Shown here: in pieces, positions 34,680 through 43,234 of the stretch
Numbering within the stretch: position 1 is the first letter of the stretch
Layout: each line of letters opens with the position of its first letter
Assembly (NCBI GenBank): GCA_964399625.1
Contig: CAYNSB010000004.1
Span: 1 to 64,000, forward strand
Source: CAYNSB01 sp964399625
GTDB taxonomy: Bacteria; Planctomycetota; Phycisphaerae; Phycisphaerales; UBA1924
Direction: 5' to 3'
DNA length: 64,000 nucleotides
Notes under the pieces: model-generated
What the model was told of the DNA's origin: nothing
Seen by the model: the letters and a program-made list of their open reading frames with translations, nothing else
Database searches by the model: none
Translations under genes and position numbers: made by a program

Positions 34680-35800
34680 TGAGCGAAGTGTCCACCCGCG
34701 CCGACTTCTCACGGATCAGGTACGCCCAGTGCTGGGAGGACGCGGACGTGCTTCTGCGGGGCATGGATGTGCGGCCGGGCGACGCGTGCCTTTCCATCTG
34801 CTCGGCCGGCGACAACACCCTGGCGCTGCTCACGAAAGATCCCGCGAAGGTGGTCGCGATCGACCTGAGCCCGGCGCAGATCGCGTGCCTGCAACTGCGC
34901 ATCAGCGCGTACCGAACCCTCGAGCACGCCGAACTGCTTGAGCTCATCGGCTCACGACCGAGCGATCGGCGCATCGACCTGTACCGACGATGCCGGGACC
35001 GGGGCGGGCTTGCCCCCGACGCCGCCCGGTTCTGGGATGCGTTGGCTCCGCACATCGCGCGTGGCATAGGCGATGCCGGAAAGTTCGAGTCGTACTTCCG
35101 CGTCTTTCGCCGCTGGGTCTTGCCTTTTGTGCACGACGGCGAGGCCGTGCGAGAATTGCTGCGGTCGAAATCCGCGGAGGATCGCCGCGGGTTCTTCGAT
35201 GAACGGTGGGACACGCGCCGCTGGCGGCTGCTGTTCCGCGTGTTCTTTTCCCGCTTCGTCATGTCGCGGATGGGGCGCGATCCGAGTTTCTTCAAGTACG
35301 TGGAAGGATCGGTGTCGGGTCGCATCCTCGAGCGCGCCCGATACGCGCTGCGGGAGCTCGATCCTTCCGCGAACCCGTATCTGCACTGGATCCTGACCGG
35401 CACCCACGCGGAGGTCCTTCCGCTCGCGCTGCGGGCCGAGCACTTTGAGACGATCCGCTCGCGGCTGGACCGCGTCGAGGTCCATTTGGGCTCAATCGAG
35501 TCGTGGCTCGACGGGGATCGCCGTCGAACGGCGTTCGATCGCTTCAATCTTTCCGATATCTTCGAGTACATGTCCGAGCCAAGCACGGAAGCGCTGCTTC
35601 GACGCATCGCGGGCGCGGCCCGGCCCGGGGCACGCCTTGCGTACTGGAACATGCTCGCGCCCAGGCAGCGCCCCGATTCGCTTCGCGGTCTGCTCGAGCC
35701 GCTTGGCGAACTCGCCGACGAGTGCTTCCGCGCGGACAAGGCGTTCTTCTATCGCCGCTTCGTGGTCGAGGAAGTCAGAGAAGGGCTGGGCCACGGATGA
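34679..35800 (+). CDS. BtaA/DUF3419-like SAM 3-amino-3-carboxypropyl transferase
   Basis: A 373-residue protein of the DUF3419 family. BtaA uses SAM to transfer a 3-amino-3-carboxypropyl group to diacylglycerol, the first step to betaine lipids. Motifs: YAQCWEDADVLLRGMDV at the N-terminus, the SAM-binding ICSAGDNTLALL with VVAIDLSPAQIACLQLR, and C-terminal LSDIFEYMSEPSTE. The length is normal. The start overlaps the previous stop by one base (TGATG) and its stop overlaps the next start (ATGA). No BtaB-type N-methyltransferase follows, so the amine may stay free or be acylated. The acceptor might be a prenylated alcohol instead of diacylglycerol. Confidence 0.8.
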   Translation: MSEVSTRADFSRIRYAQCWEDADVLLRGMDVRPGDACLSICSAGDNTLALLTKDPAKVVAIDLSPAQIACLQLRISAYRTLEHAELLELIGSRPSDRRIDLYRRCRDRGGLAPDAARFWDALAPHIARGIGDAGKFESYFRVFRRWVLPFVHDGEAVRELLRSKSAEDRRGFFDERWDTRRWRLLFRVFFSRFVMSRMGRDPSFFKYVEGSVSGRILERARYALRELDPSANPYLHWILTGTHAEVLPLALRAEHFETIRSRLDRVEVHLGSIESWLDGDRRRTAFDRFNLSDIFEYMSEPSTEALLRRIAGAARPGARLAYWNMLAPRQRPDSLRGLLEPLGELADECFRADKAFFYRRFVVEEVREGLGHG

Positions 35801-37140
35801 TCCGAGATTGCCTCTCGCTCCTTGGAGCTCTCGCGCTGATCGGGCTGGCTTTCGCGGCGCTCCGCGTCTGGCAACAGCGCCAACCTCCGCCCTCGGGCGA
35901 GCTGGTCCGCAAGTCGGCTCACATCGCTACCGGCGTGATCGCCTCGTCCTTTCCGCTGATCTTTCGATCCGCGTGGCCGGGCATCGCGTTGTGCTCGCTT
36001 GCGCTGCTGGGCATGATCGGGATGCGGGCCGTTCCCGATCTTCGGCGCACGTTCGGCCGCGTGACCGGATCGGTGGATCGACAGTCGTGGGGCGAGTTCT
36101 ACTTCCCCGTGGCCGTCGGTTGCGTCTGGGTGTTGTCCGAACGGAACCCGGTGCTGTTCGTGATCCCCGTGCTGCTGCTGACCTTCGGCGACGCTGCGGC
36201 GGCCCTTGTGGGCGCCGCCATGGGGCGACACAAGTACCGCACGACCGAGGGCCACAAGTCGGTCGAAGGCTCCATGGCGTTCGTTGGCGTGAGCACCGCG
36301 GCGACGCTCATGGCGCTTCTCGTGCTGGCGCCGGGCCTGGACGTGCGCAAGGCTGCTCTGGTGGCCGCTCTGCTCGCGTGCCTGCTCACGATCTTCGAGG
36401 CGATCGCGTGGCGCGGCATGGACAACCTCCTGCTGCCGATCATGGCGTTCGTGCTGCTCCGGCAATACCTCGGGCTCGAGGTGCCGCAGCTCGGCGTGCG
36501 CCTTGTCGTGCTCCTGCTCATCGTCGTGCTGCTGATCGCCATCCGCAAGCGGCGGACGCTCTCTGGCGAGGGTGTCTTGAGCGCGTCGCTCGTCCTCTAC
36601 ACCGCGTGGGCCCTTGGAGGATGGGTCTGGCTGGCGCCGCCCGCCATCGTCTTGCTTGCTGCGCCCTGGCTTCCTCGGAATCCCGATGTTCCGAGCCCCG
36701 CGGTCCACGGGGTGTTCCCGGTGATCGCCCTCTCGGGTTCGGGCCTCGTGCTGCTGGGCGTCCACGTGCTGTACGGCGCGGACGTTTGGTCGCCCTATGT
36801 AGTGACGTTCGGCGCCGGCCTGTGCATGCTGAGTTGCATGCAACTGCACGCGCGGGTGCATCGACTGCCGAGCGTGCGCGTGCTCGCGTGCAGCCTCGTG
36901 CTGGGCATTGGCCTCGTGATGATTCCGACGGTGCTCGTCGCCCAACTCCCACTCCGCAGCGCTCTGGCTCTGCTCGCCATTGCACTGGCCACCTCCGTTG
37001 TGACCTGTGGCGTTGCCTTCATGCCCGCGCTCAATCGACTCGTTGGTCATCCATGGAGATGGCTCCTGCGAGGAGTGGCGCTCTCGATCGGTTCGGCGTG
37101 CGCCACGGCGTTGAGTACTGTTGTTCCAACCTCGCCCTGA
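35797..37140 (+). CDS. Dolichol/phytol kinase-like membrane protein fused to a DUF92-like half
   Basis: A 447-residue polytopic protein. The N-terminal half resembles CTP-dependent polyprenol kinases (dolichol kinase, VTE5) and CDP-lipid synthases: RKSAHIATGV near residue 38 and FGDAAAALVGAAMGRHKYRT with KSVEGSMAF. The C-terminal half contains LSGEGVLSASLVLYTAWALG, like DUF92/VTE6 proteins that phosphorylate phytyl phosphate. Such a fusion could convert a prenol to its diphosphate. The similarity of the second half is weaker and could be coincidental. It is translationally coupled to the BtaA-like gene (ATGA). Confidence 0.7.
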   Translation: MIRDCLSLLGALALIGLAFAALRVWQQRQPPPSGELVRKSAHIATGVIASSFPLIFRSAWPGIALCSLALLGMIGMRAVPDLRRTFGRVTGSVDRQSWGEFYFPVAVGCVWVLSERNPVLFVIPVLLLTFGDAAAALVGAAMGRHKYRTTEGHKSVEGSMAFVGVSTAATLMALLVLAPGLDVRKAALVAALLACLLTIFEAIAWRGMDNLLLPIMAFVLLRQYLGLEVPQLGVRLVVLLLIVVLLIAIRKRRTLSGEGVLSASLVLYTAWALGGWVWLAPPAIVLLAAPWLPRNPDVPSPAVHGVFPVIALSGSGLVLLGVHVLYGADVWSPYVVTFGAGLCMLSCMQLHARVHRLPSVRVLACSLVLGIGLVMIPTVLVAQLPLRSALALLAIALATSVVTCGVAFMPALNRLVGHPWRWLLRGVALSIGSACATALSTVVPTSP

Positions 37141-37155
37141 TGGTGGACACACGCG

Positions 37156-38142
37156 ATGCGCATCGAGATCCTCACCCCTGACGATCGGCCCGATTGCGTG
37201 CCATCGCCCGATCGAGAGAGCGCATGGAGTAGGGGCGCGTCGTCAGTGATAAGGGTTCTCGGCGCGTCTTCCACCCCGATCGCGTCGTGCGCGACGTGGA
37301 CTCGCGATCTTCCTTCCATTGGCGGGAAGCGTCTGGGCTTCATGGGTCGCTTCGAGTGCGCTGGCGGTGGCCCGGCCGCCGCCTTGCTGGAAGCCACGAG
37401 CTCGTGGTTGGCGCGGGAAGGCTGTCAGCTCGCGGTGGGCCCGCTCGACGGAAGCACGTGGCATCGTTACCGGTTCGTGACGGATTCCACCAGCGAGCCG
37501 CCTTTCGCGATGGAACCCACGAATCCTCCGGAGTGGCCGGAGTATTGGAAGGACGCGGGCTTCGCTCCCCTGGCGACCTATCACTCGTCGCTCAACGACG
37601 AGATCAAGCCCCGCGACCCGCTCTGCGATGAGGCATCATCGCGGGCGCGCGCGGCCGGATTGTCATTGCGCACGCTCAACATGGGAGAGTTCGAGCGTGA
37701 GCTCCGGTCGATTTTCGAGCTGTCCATGGACGCGTTCGCGGACAACTTCCTCTACTCACCCATCGCGTGGGACGAGTTCGCCGGCATGTACGCGCGGCTG
37801 AAGGACATCCTCGATCCGCGGCTGGTGCTGCTCAGCGACGACCCGGCGCGACCCGGAGCGCTCGCGGGGTTCATCATGGCCATTCCAGATCAGTTCGAGC
37901 GCGGGCGATCGGGCGCGTGCCGAACCGTGATTCTGAAGAGCGTGGCGGTCAGCCAGCGGTGGAGGTCGGTCGGGCTGGGAACGTGGCTCATCGCCCAGGC
38001 GCAGCAGGACGCGCGGGCGTTGGGCCTGAGCCGCTCGATCTTTGCGTTGATGCACGATTCCAATCGCTCGGCTCGGGTGAGCGGCCATTACGCGCGCGTC
38101 ATCCGCCAGTACGCACTCTTCGCACGCGAGCTCGCGGGATGA
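37156..38142 (+). CDS. GNAT-family acyltransferase
   Basis: A soluble 328-residue protein. The acyl-CoA binding motif A of the GNAT fold is clear in the C-terminal half (LKSVAVSQRWRSVGLGTWLI, then AQAQQDARALGL). The N-terminal half has a second, weaker GNAT-like repeat (GFMGRFECAGGG, LAREGCQLAVGPLDG). No specific substrate can be named. In this operon it may acylate an amine, for example the amino group left by the BtaA-like enzyme. A 15-base gap separates it from the kinase gene; its stop overlaps the next start (ATGA). Confidence 0.75.
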   Translation: MRIEILTPDDRPDCVPSPDRESAWSRGASSVIRVLGASSTPIASCATWTRDLPSIGGKRLGFMGRFECAGGGPAAALLEATSSWLAREGCQLAVGPLDGSTWHRYRFVTDSTSEPPFAMEPTNPPEWPEYWKDAGFAPLATYHSSLNDEIKPRDPLCDEASSRARAAGLSLRTLNMGEFERELRSIFELSMDAFADNFLYSPIAWDEFAGMYARLKDILDPRLVLLSDDPARPGALAGFIMAIPDQFERGRSGACRTVILKSVAVSQRWRSVGLGTWLIAQAQQDARALGLSRSIFALMHDSNRSARVSGHYARVIRQYALFARELAG

Positions 38143-39716
38143 ACCTGTGCGAACTGCTTCTGGCCCAAGCACGCGAGCGCCCCCACGCCCCCGCGATTCT
38201 GCAGCCCAAAGGCAAGGGCGACGAGACCATTTCCTTCGGCGAGCTCGATGCTCGGAGCGCACGAGCCGCAGCAAGGCTGCGCGGGGCAGGAATCGGGCGT
38301 GGAGATCGCGTTCTCGTCCTGGTCCCCATGTCGATCGATCTGTACATCGCGATCGTTGGAATCTTGAGGGTCGGCGCGGTCGTCGTGATGCTGGACCCCT
38401 CCGCAGGAGCGTCCCACGTCGACCGATGCTGTCGAGTGGCACGCCCGGCCGCGCTGATCGCGTCCGCCAAGGCGCAGGTGCTACGGCTCGTGTCCGTTGG
38501 CCTTCGCGGAATCCCGGTGAAGTTCACACTCGGCGTCCGATGGTTGCCCGGGTGCCCGTGGAGCACGCGAGACAGGCTCGAGGCGCCAGCCCACTGTGCG
38601 GACATGGCCCTCGAAGATCCCGCGCTCATGACGTTCACGAGTGGATCCACCGGCGAGCCCAAGGCCGCGGTCCGCTCGCACGGGCTGCTCCTCGCTCAGC
38701 AGTTGGCCCTGAGCAAGGCGCTCGCTCTGGAGGCCGGAACCCGCGACCTCACCACGCTGCCGGTGTTTGTGCTGTCCAACCTGGCGCTGGGCGTCGCGAG
38801 CATCATCCCCGACGCGGACCTGCGTGCGCCTGGCTCGGTCGACCCGCGTCCGCTTCTTGCGCAGATCGATCGGCACGCTCCGACGAGCGTTGTGGCCTCC
38901 CCCGCGTTCTTGATGCGTCTCGCCGGTGCGTGCAGCGAGTCGCAACGCGGCATGCCCTCGTTCGGCAAGGTGTTCACGGGCGGGGCCCCGGTGTTCTGGC
39001 ACACGCTCGATGCCCTGGCAAGGGCTGCGCCCAACGCACGCGTGCACGCCCTTTACGGCTCGACCGAGGCTGAACCGATCGCGGAGATCGCCCTCGACCA
39101 ACTGGCACACGAGGATCGACGGGCCACGGAACGTGGGATGGGACTGCCAGGAGGCATTCCGGTCCCGCAGGTGCAACTCCGAATCATCGCCGATCGTTGG
39201 GGAACGCCCATCGGGCCCCTGCGTTCGGCGGACCTGGAAGTGATGACGCTGCGGAAAGAAGAGATTGGCGAGATCGTGGTCGCGGGCGCGCACGTGTTGA
39301 GGGGCTATCTCGATGGGCGGGGCGATGAAACGACGAAGTTCCGTGTTGATGGCGAAGTCTGGCATCGCACGGGCGACTCCGGATACCTCGACGAACGGGG
39401 CAGGCTCTGGCTCACCGGCCGCTGCGCGGGAAAGGTCGTCGATGAATGGGGGTGCGTCTATCCCCTGCAGGTCGAGGGGGCGGCGCACGCGGTGTGCAAC
39501 CTGCGACGAGCCGCGTTCGTGAGCAGCCGCTCGCGGCGAATGTTGATCGTCGAGCCCGCCGGCCCGTTCGATGAGGGTGCCGAGCGTGCACTCATGACGA
39601 GCCTGGGATGGGCACGACTGCAGCGGGTGGTGCCGCTCGCTCGCATTCCCGTCGACCGCCGGCACAACGCGAAGATCGACTACCCGGCTCTGGCTCGACT
39701 CGTCGAGCGCATCTGA
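38139..39716 (+). CDS. ANL-superfamily acyl-CoA/AMP ligase
   Basis: A 525-residue adenylate-forming enzyme. The ATP-binding A3 motif is MTFTSGSTGEPKAAVRSH, A5 is LYGSTEAEPIAE, A7 is HRTGDSGYLDERGRLWLTGR, and the catalytic Lys is in A10 (NAKIDYP). It would activate a carboxylic acid with ATP, then transfer it to CoA or another acceptor. Some features recall OleC-type ligases, but the OleA, B and D partners are not here. It is the last gene of the coupled operon (ATGA overlap with the GNAT gene), so it may supply acyl groups to the GNAT enzyme or to the lipid itself. The 69 bases after it hold nothing clear. Confidence 0.83.
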   Translation: MNLCELLLAQARERPHAPAILQPKGKGDETISFGELDARSARAAARLRGAGIGRGDRVLVLVPMSIDLYIAIVGILRVGAVVVMLDPSAGASHVDRCCRVARPAALIASAKAQVLRLVSVGLRGIPVKFTLGVRWLPGCPWSTRDRLEAPAHCADMALEDPALMTFTSGSTGEPKAAVRSHGLLLAQQLALSKALALEAGTRDLTTLPVFVLSNLALGVASIIPDADLRAPGSVDPRPLLAQIDRHAPTSVVASPAFLMRLAGACSESQRGMPSFGKVFTGGAPVFWHTLDALARAAPNARVHALYGSTEAEPIAEIALDQLAHEDRRATERGMGLPGGIPVPQVQLRIIADRWGTPIGPLRSADLEVMTLRKEEIGEIVVAGAHVLRGYLDGRGDETTKFRVDGEVWHRTGDSGYLDERGRLWLTGRCAGKVVDEWGCVYPLQVEGAAHAVCNLRRAAFVSSRSRRMLIVEPAGPFDEGAERALMTSLGWARLQRVVPLARIPVDRRHNAKIDYPALARLVERI

Positions 39717-39785
39717 TCGAGCGTGCGTTGAGCGAGTTGAGACGTCATCGGGCGGAGCGACGTCGCCACACGACGAGCGACACGC

Positions 39786-40961
39786 TCAAGACGATGGAGC
39801 TCGCGCGGCGGTCATCCCTTGCTCAGCGGCCCAGAGGCCCAGGTCGCGACCCTGGATCGCCGCGGCCATCAACTCGGGAAACTTGTCGGGCGTGCACGCA
39901 AAGCTGGAGATCCCTAGCGTGGCCAGCGCCGAGGCGTTCCTTTCATCGAACCCCGGAGCGCCCGAATCCGCAAGCGCGAGCAGGGTGACCATCCGGACCC
40001 CCGAGGCCGCGATCGCGGCCGCTCGTTTGAGCATCTCCCTGTTGTCGCCGCCCTCGAACAGATCGGTGATGAGAACGAAGATGGTGTCGCGCGGTCTGGT
40101 GATCAGGCCCTGGCAGTACGCCAGGGCTCGGTTGATATCGGTTCCGCCCCCGAGCTGGACGCCCATGAGCACATCGACCGGATCGGACATCTTCTCCGTG
40201 AGGTCGACGACGCTCGTGTCGAACGTCACCACGTGCGTCCGCAGCGCCGGGATCGAGGCGAGCACCGCGCCGAACACTCCCGAGTACACGACCGACTCGC
40301 CCATCGATCCCGACTGATCGATGCACACGATGATGGTGCGGAGCTCGTTGCGCTTGCGTCCGAAGCCGATCCGAGTCTCGGGCACGATGGTCTTGTAGTC
40401 GGGCTGGTAGTGCCTGAGGTTGGCGCGGATCGTGCGGTTCCAATCGATCTCGTTGTGCCGCGGTCGGTGGGTGCGCGTCGAGCGCTTGAGGGCGCCCGCC
40501 ACCGCCTGTCGCAGCGGCGCATCGAGCCGACGCTGCAGGTCCTTCACGACGCGTTGCACGATCTGCCGCGCCGTGGCCTTCGCCTTCTGGGGGATGACGC
40601 CCGACAAGGACATGAGCGTGGTCACGAGGCCGATGTCGGGCTCGATCGCCGAGAGCATCTCGGGCTCGAGCAGCAGCCTGTCCATCCCCAGGCGTTCGAT
40701 CGCGTCCTTCTGCATCACGCGAACGACCGACGCGGGGAAGTACTCTCGGATGTCGCCCAGCCAGCGAGCGGCGTTGGGGGCCGAAGCGCCCAAACCTCCC
40801 CGGCGCCCGGGGCCCGACCCGCCGGCGTCGTACAACGCGGCCATCGCCTTGTCCATCGCGAGCGCACGAGCGGAAAGCTCGATCCGGATTCCATCGGCGT
40901 CGTCTCCGCCCAGGAGCAGCCGCCATCGCTGCAGTCGTTCCTTGGTTCCCAGCGTGGTCAT
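39786..40961 (-). CDS. VWA (von Willebrand A) domain protein of the SWIM/MoxR module
   Basis: A 391-residue cytoplasmic protein with a helical N-terminal half and a C-terminal VWA domain. The metal-binding MIDAS is intact: DQSGSMGES, Thr in THVVTFDTSV and Asp in LITDLFEGG. VWA proteins that accompany MoxR ATPases usually act in metal insertion or complex assembly. The start at 40961 overlaps the stop of the DUF5682 gene (ATGA), and the frame extends upstream without similarity. It is the last gene of the five-gene module. Confidence 0.8.
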   Translation of the reverse strand: MTTLGTKERLQRWRLLLGGDDADGIRIELSARALAMDKAMAALYDAGGSGPGRRGGLGASAPNAARWLGDIREYFPASVVRVMQKDAIERLGMDRLLLEPEMLSAIEPDIGLVTTLMSLSGVIPQKAKATARQIVQRVVKDLQRRLDAPLRQAVAGALKRSTRTHRPRHNEIDWNRTIRANLRHYQPDYKTIVPETRIGFGRKRNELRTIIVCIDQSGSMGESVVYSGVFGAVLASIPALRTHVVTFDTSVVDLTEKMSDPVDVLMGVQLGGGTDINRALAYCQGLITRPRDTIFVLITDLFEGGDNREMLKRAAAIAASGVRMVTLLALADSGAPGFDERNASALATLGISSFACTPDKFPELMAAAIQGRDLGLWAAEQGMTAARAPSS

Positions 40962-43231
40962 GGAAGATCTCCGAGGATGAGACGGAGCACCGGGTCCACC
41001 AGCGAGCCACGAGACGGCTCGTAGTCGTCCGAAGGCGCACCGAGCGCGCCGGACACGGGGGATGATCCGCGTGCGAGCTTCTCGCCGATCTGCCGGCGCT
41101 CGGGCTTCTCGAAGGTCGAGAACGTCCGGCGTGCGATGGGGCAGACCTGCTCGAACGTCTCGCCGGGGAGCGAGCAGACCCATTCATCCACGATCGACAG
41201 CAGCCGATCGTCGTGCACCAGCACCAAGCCTGAGCCGCCGAGGAATCCCTCGAGCCACGCCGAAGCCTTCCCGGGATCGTTGCCGCGGGACAGGGCCAGC
41301 GAGAGTCGGGTCGCCGCGGCCTCGGAGGTTGCGTCGCCCCTATCGAGCAGGTGGCGCCAGACTCGCCCGCAGACCAGCCCGTGGATGTCGGCGTCGCCGA
41401 GCTTCCAAAGCTCCTGCTTCCACGGGTCGGTGAAGTCCGGGCGATCGAGGGTGGATAGCGAGGCGTGCACGGCGTCGATGCGGGCACGCATCGCGGACGC
41501 GGCGTCGTCGTCCAGGGACGCGCACGCGGGGAGCAACCCGACGCACACGCGCGCGAGCAGACCGGCGATCACGGGCTCGACCATCGCGGCGTCGGCCTTG
41601 CGAACGTTTCCGTACCGCACGACCCGCGCCAGCGGGGGCAACGCGTCCATGAGGTGTCCCACATCCGCGGCGACCGCCGAAAGGTTCTGGATCCGCGCCA
41701 TGACCTGCGCCACCGCGCCGGGCAGGTCCGCGAGCATGACATGATCGAGCATCTCGGTCAGGTCGCGCAGAGTGCCCGCGTTGCGGGCCCGGTCGGCGAC
41801 GCGCGCCGCCGCTGCTTCCACCACCGTGTTTCCCCATCGCGCGGCCTCCATGACGGCGACGGCGAATTCCGGCTTCCATTGCAGCTTCCACACCTCGTGG
41901 AAGGTGCTGGACCGCTGGGCTTGGTCATCGTGCAGCACGCCCCAGTGGATTCCCAGGATCGTGAGCCGATGGAGGAGCCGGCTCCGGCCCAGGTCGATCT
42001 CCTTGCGCTGGTCAAGATCGAGGACCAGGTCGTCGGCCGACACCTTAAGTCTGAGCGATTTCTGCAGCGCCGCCAGGTCGCGCCGGAGAGGAACCGAGGG
42101 AACATCCTCGGGCACCTCGCCAAGCCGATTTCCGATGATCAGCTTCTTCTCGATGATGCGCATCGGCATGGGATTGCCGTGGCAGAGGATCGAGAGCGTT
42201 GCCTCACCAAGCTCGTCGAGGCCCGCGATCGATCGGCCGCGGAGCGCGGCGAGCGCATCGGCGAGGCGGACCGATTCGATGACGCTGGCGGGCGACGCGT
42301 CCAGGTCCTCCTCACGCATCAGGCGCGCGACCCGGGTCAGCCAGCGTTCGGAGCACTTCTCGTGGTGGACCCAGAGGTGGTCGTACCACCCGGGGCTGGT
42401 GACGCCCGCGCCGTACCCGGAAGACGCCCAGAGCCGGTCGTAGGTCCACGGGATCCACGTCGCGGTGGTCTTCCGCTTGGGCAAGCCCTTGAGCGCCTCG
42501 TCGTCGGCCTTGGCGGAATCCTCGTCCAGCGCTTCGCCCGTAAGCGCCGGAGCGTGCCACGCCCCGCACACGACGGCGATGCTCTTAAACCCATCCTTGA
42601 TCGCCCTGCGGATCGACTTGCGCATGTGCGCCTCGCGGGCGGGCTCGTCGGGGTCATGGGCTGTTGGGCCGAGCTCTTTCCTCGCGGACGCCATCGCATG
42701 CCGGATGGCATCGAACAGACCGATGGGATCCTCTTCGCCGCGGCGCTCCTCGATGAGGCGGCCCCACCAGGCCTCCCCATCGGTGAAGCCAGCCGCACGC
42801 GCGAGCGCCTCGAGCGGGTCGCGGGCTGACGCGGCGTCCGCCGGGGAATCGGGCGAGCGCTCGAGCAAGGCTTCATCTGAAACAGATGCTTCGGAGGCCA
42901 GTTCCTCGCGCCTTGGGCGCAGCGAATGGGGCAGATCAATGAACCGGACTTCCTTCTTGCGCTCCAGCGCCCAACGAATCGCCTGCCACTCGGGCGAGAA
43001 CTCGGCGAAAGGGTAGTACGCCCCTTCGCTCGCCCGATCGGGCTCGTACACCAGCAGCGCCACGGGCGGGACCATGCCCGAGCTCCCGGCGAGGGCGACA
43101 ACCTCCGCGGCGTCGGGCGGGCCCTCGATCAGCACCGCGTCGGGCTTGATCCGCCCCAGCGCGCCAAGCACCATGCGGGCCGAACCCGGCCCGTGGTGAC
43201 GAATGCCCAGGATGGCGAGCGTGTGCGCCAT
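40958..43231 (-). CDS. DUF5682-family protein of the SWIM/MoxR module
   Basis: A 757-residue protein with the N-terminal segment LAILGIRHHGPGSARMV and DAVLIEGPPDAAEV, typical of DUF5682. This segment recalls the EreA/TraB-like (TIKI) fold, a group with some metal-dependent hydrolases, and WHAPALTG is a second conserved spot. Activity is not known. The long C-terminal region is helical. It starts three bases past the MoxR stop and overlaps the VWA start, which fits a coupled operon. Confidence 0.75.
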   Translation of the reverse strand: MAHTLAILGIRHHGPGSARMVLGALGRIKPDAVLIEGPPDAAEVVALAGSSGMVPPVALLVYEPDRASEGAYYPFAEFSPEWQAIRWALERKKEVRFIDLPHSLRPRREELASEASVSDEALLERSPDSPADAASARDPLEALARAAGFTDGEAWWGRLIEERRGEEDPIGLFDAIRHAMASARKELGPTAHDPDEPAREAHMRKSIRRAIKDGFKSIAVVCGAWHAPALTGEALDEDSAKADDEALKGLPKRKTTATWIPWTYDRLWASSGYGAGVTSPGWYDHLWVHHEKCSERWLTRVARLMREEDLDASPASVIESVRLADALAALRGRSIAGLDELGEATLSILCHGNPMPMRIIEKKLIIGNRLGEVPEDVPSVPLRRDLAALQKSLRLKVSADDLVLDLDQRKEIDLGRSRLLHRLTILGIHWGVLHDDQAQRSSTFHEVWKLQWKPEFAVAVMEAARWGNTVVEAAAARVADRARNAGTLRDLTEMLDHVMLADLPGAVAQVMARIQNLSAVAADVGHLMDALPPLARVVRYGNVRKADAAMVEPVIAGLLARVCVGLLPACASLDDDAASAMRARIDAVHASLSTLDRPDFTDPWKQELWKLGDADIHGLVCGRVWRHLLDRGDATSEAAATRLSLALSRGNDPGKASAWLEGFLGGSGLVLVHDDRLLSIVDEWVCSLPGETFEQVCPIARRTFSTFEKPERRQIGEKLARGSSPVSGALGAPSDDYEPSRGSLVDPVLRLILGDLP

Positions 43232-43234
43232 CGC

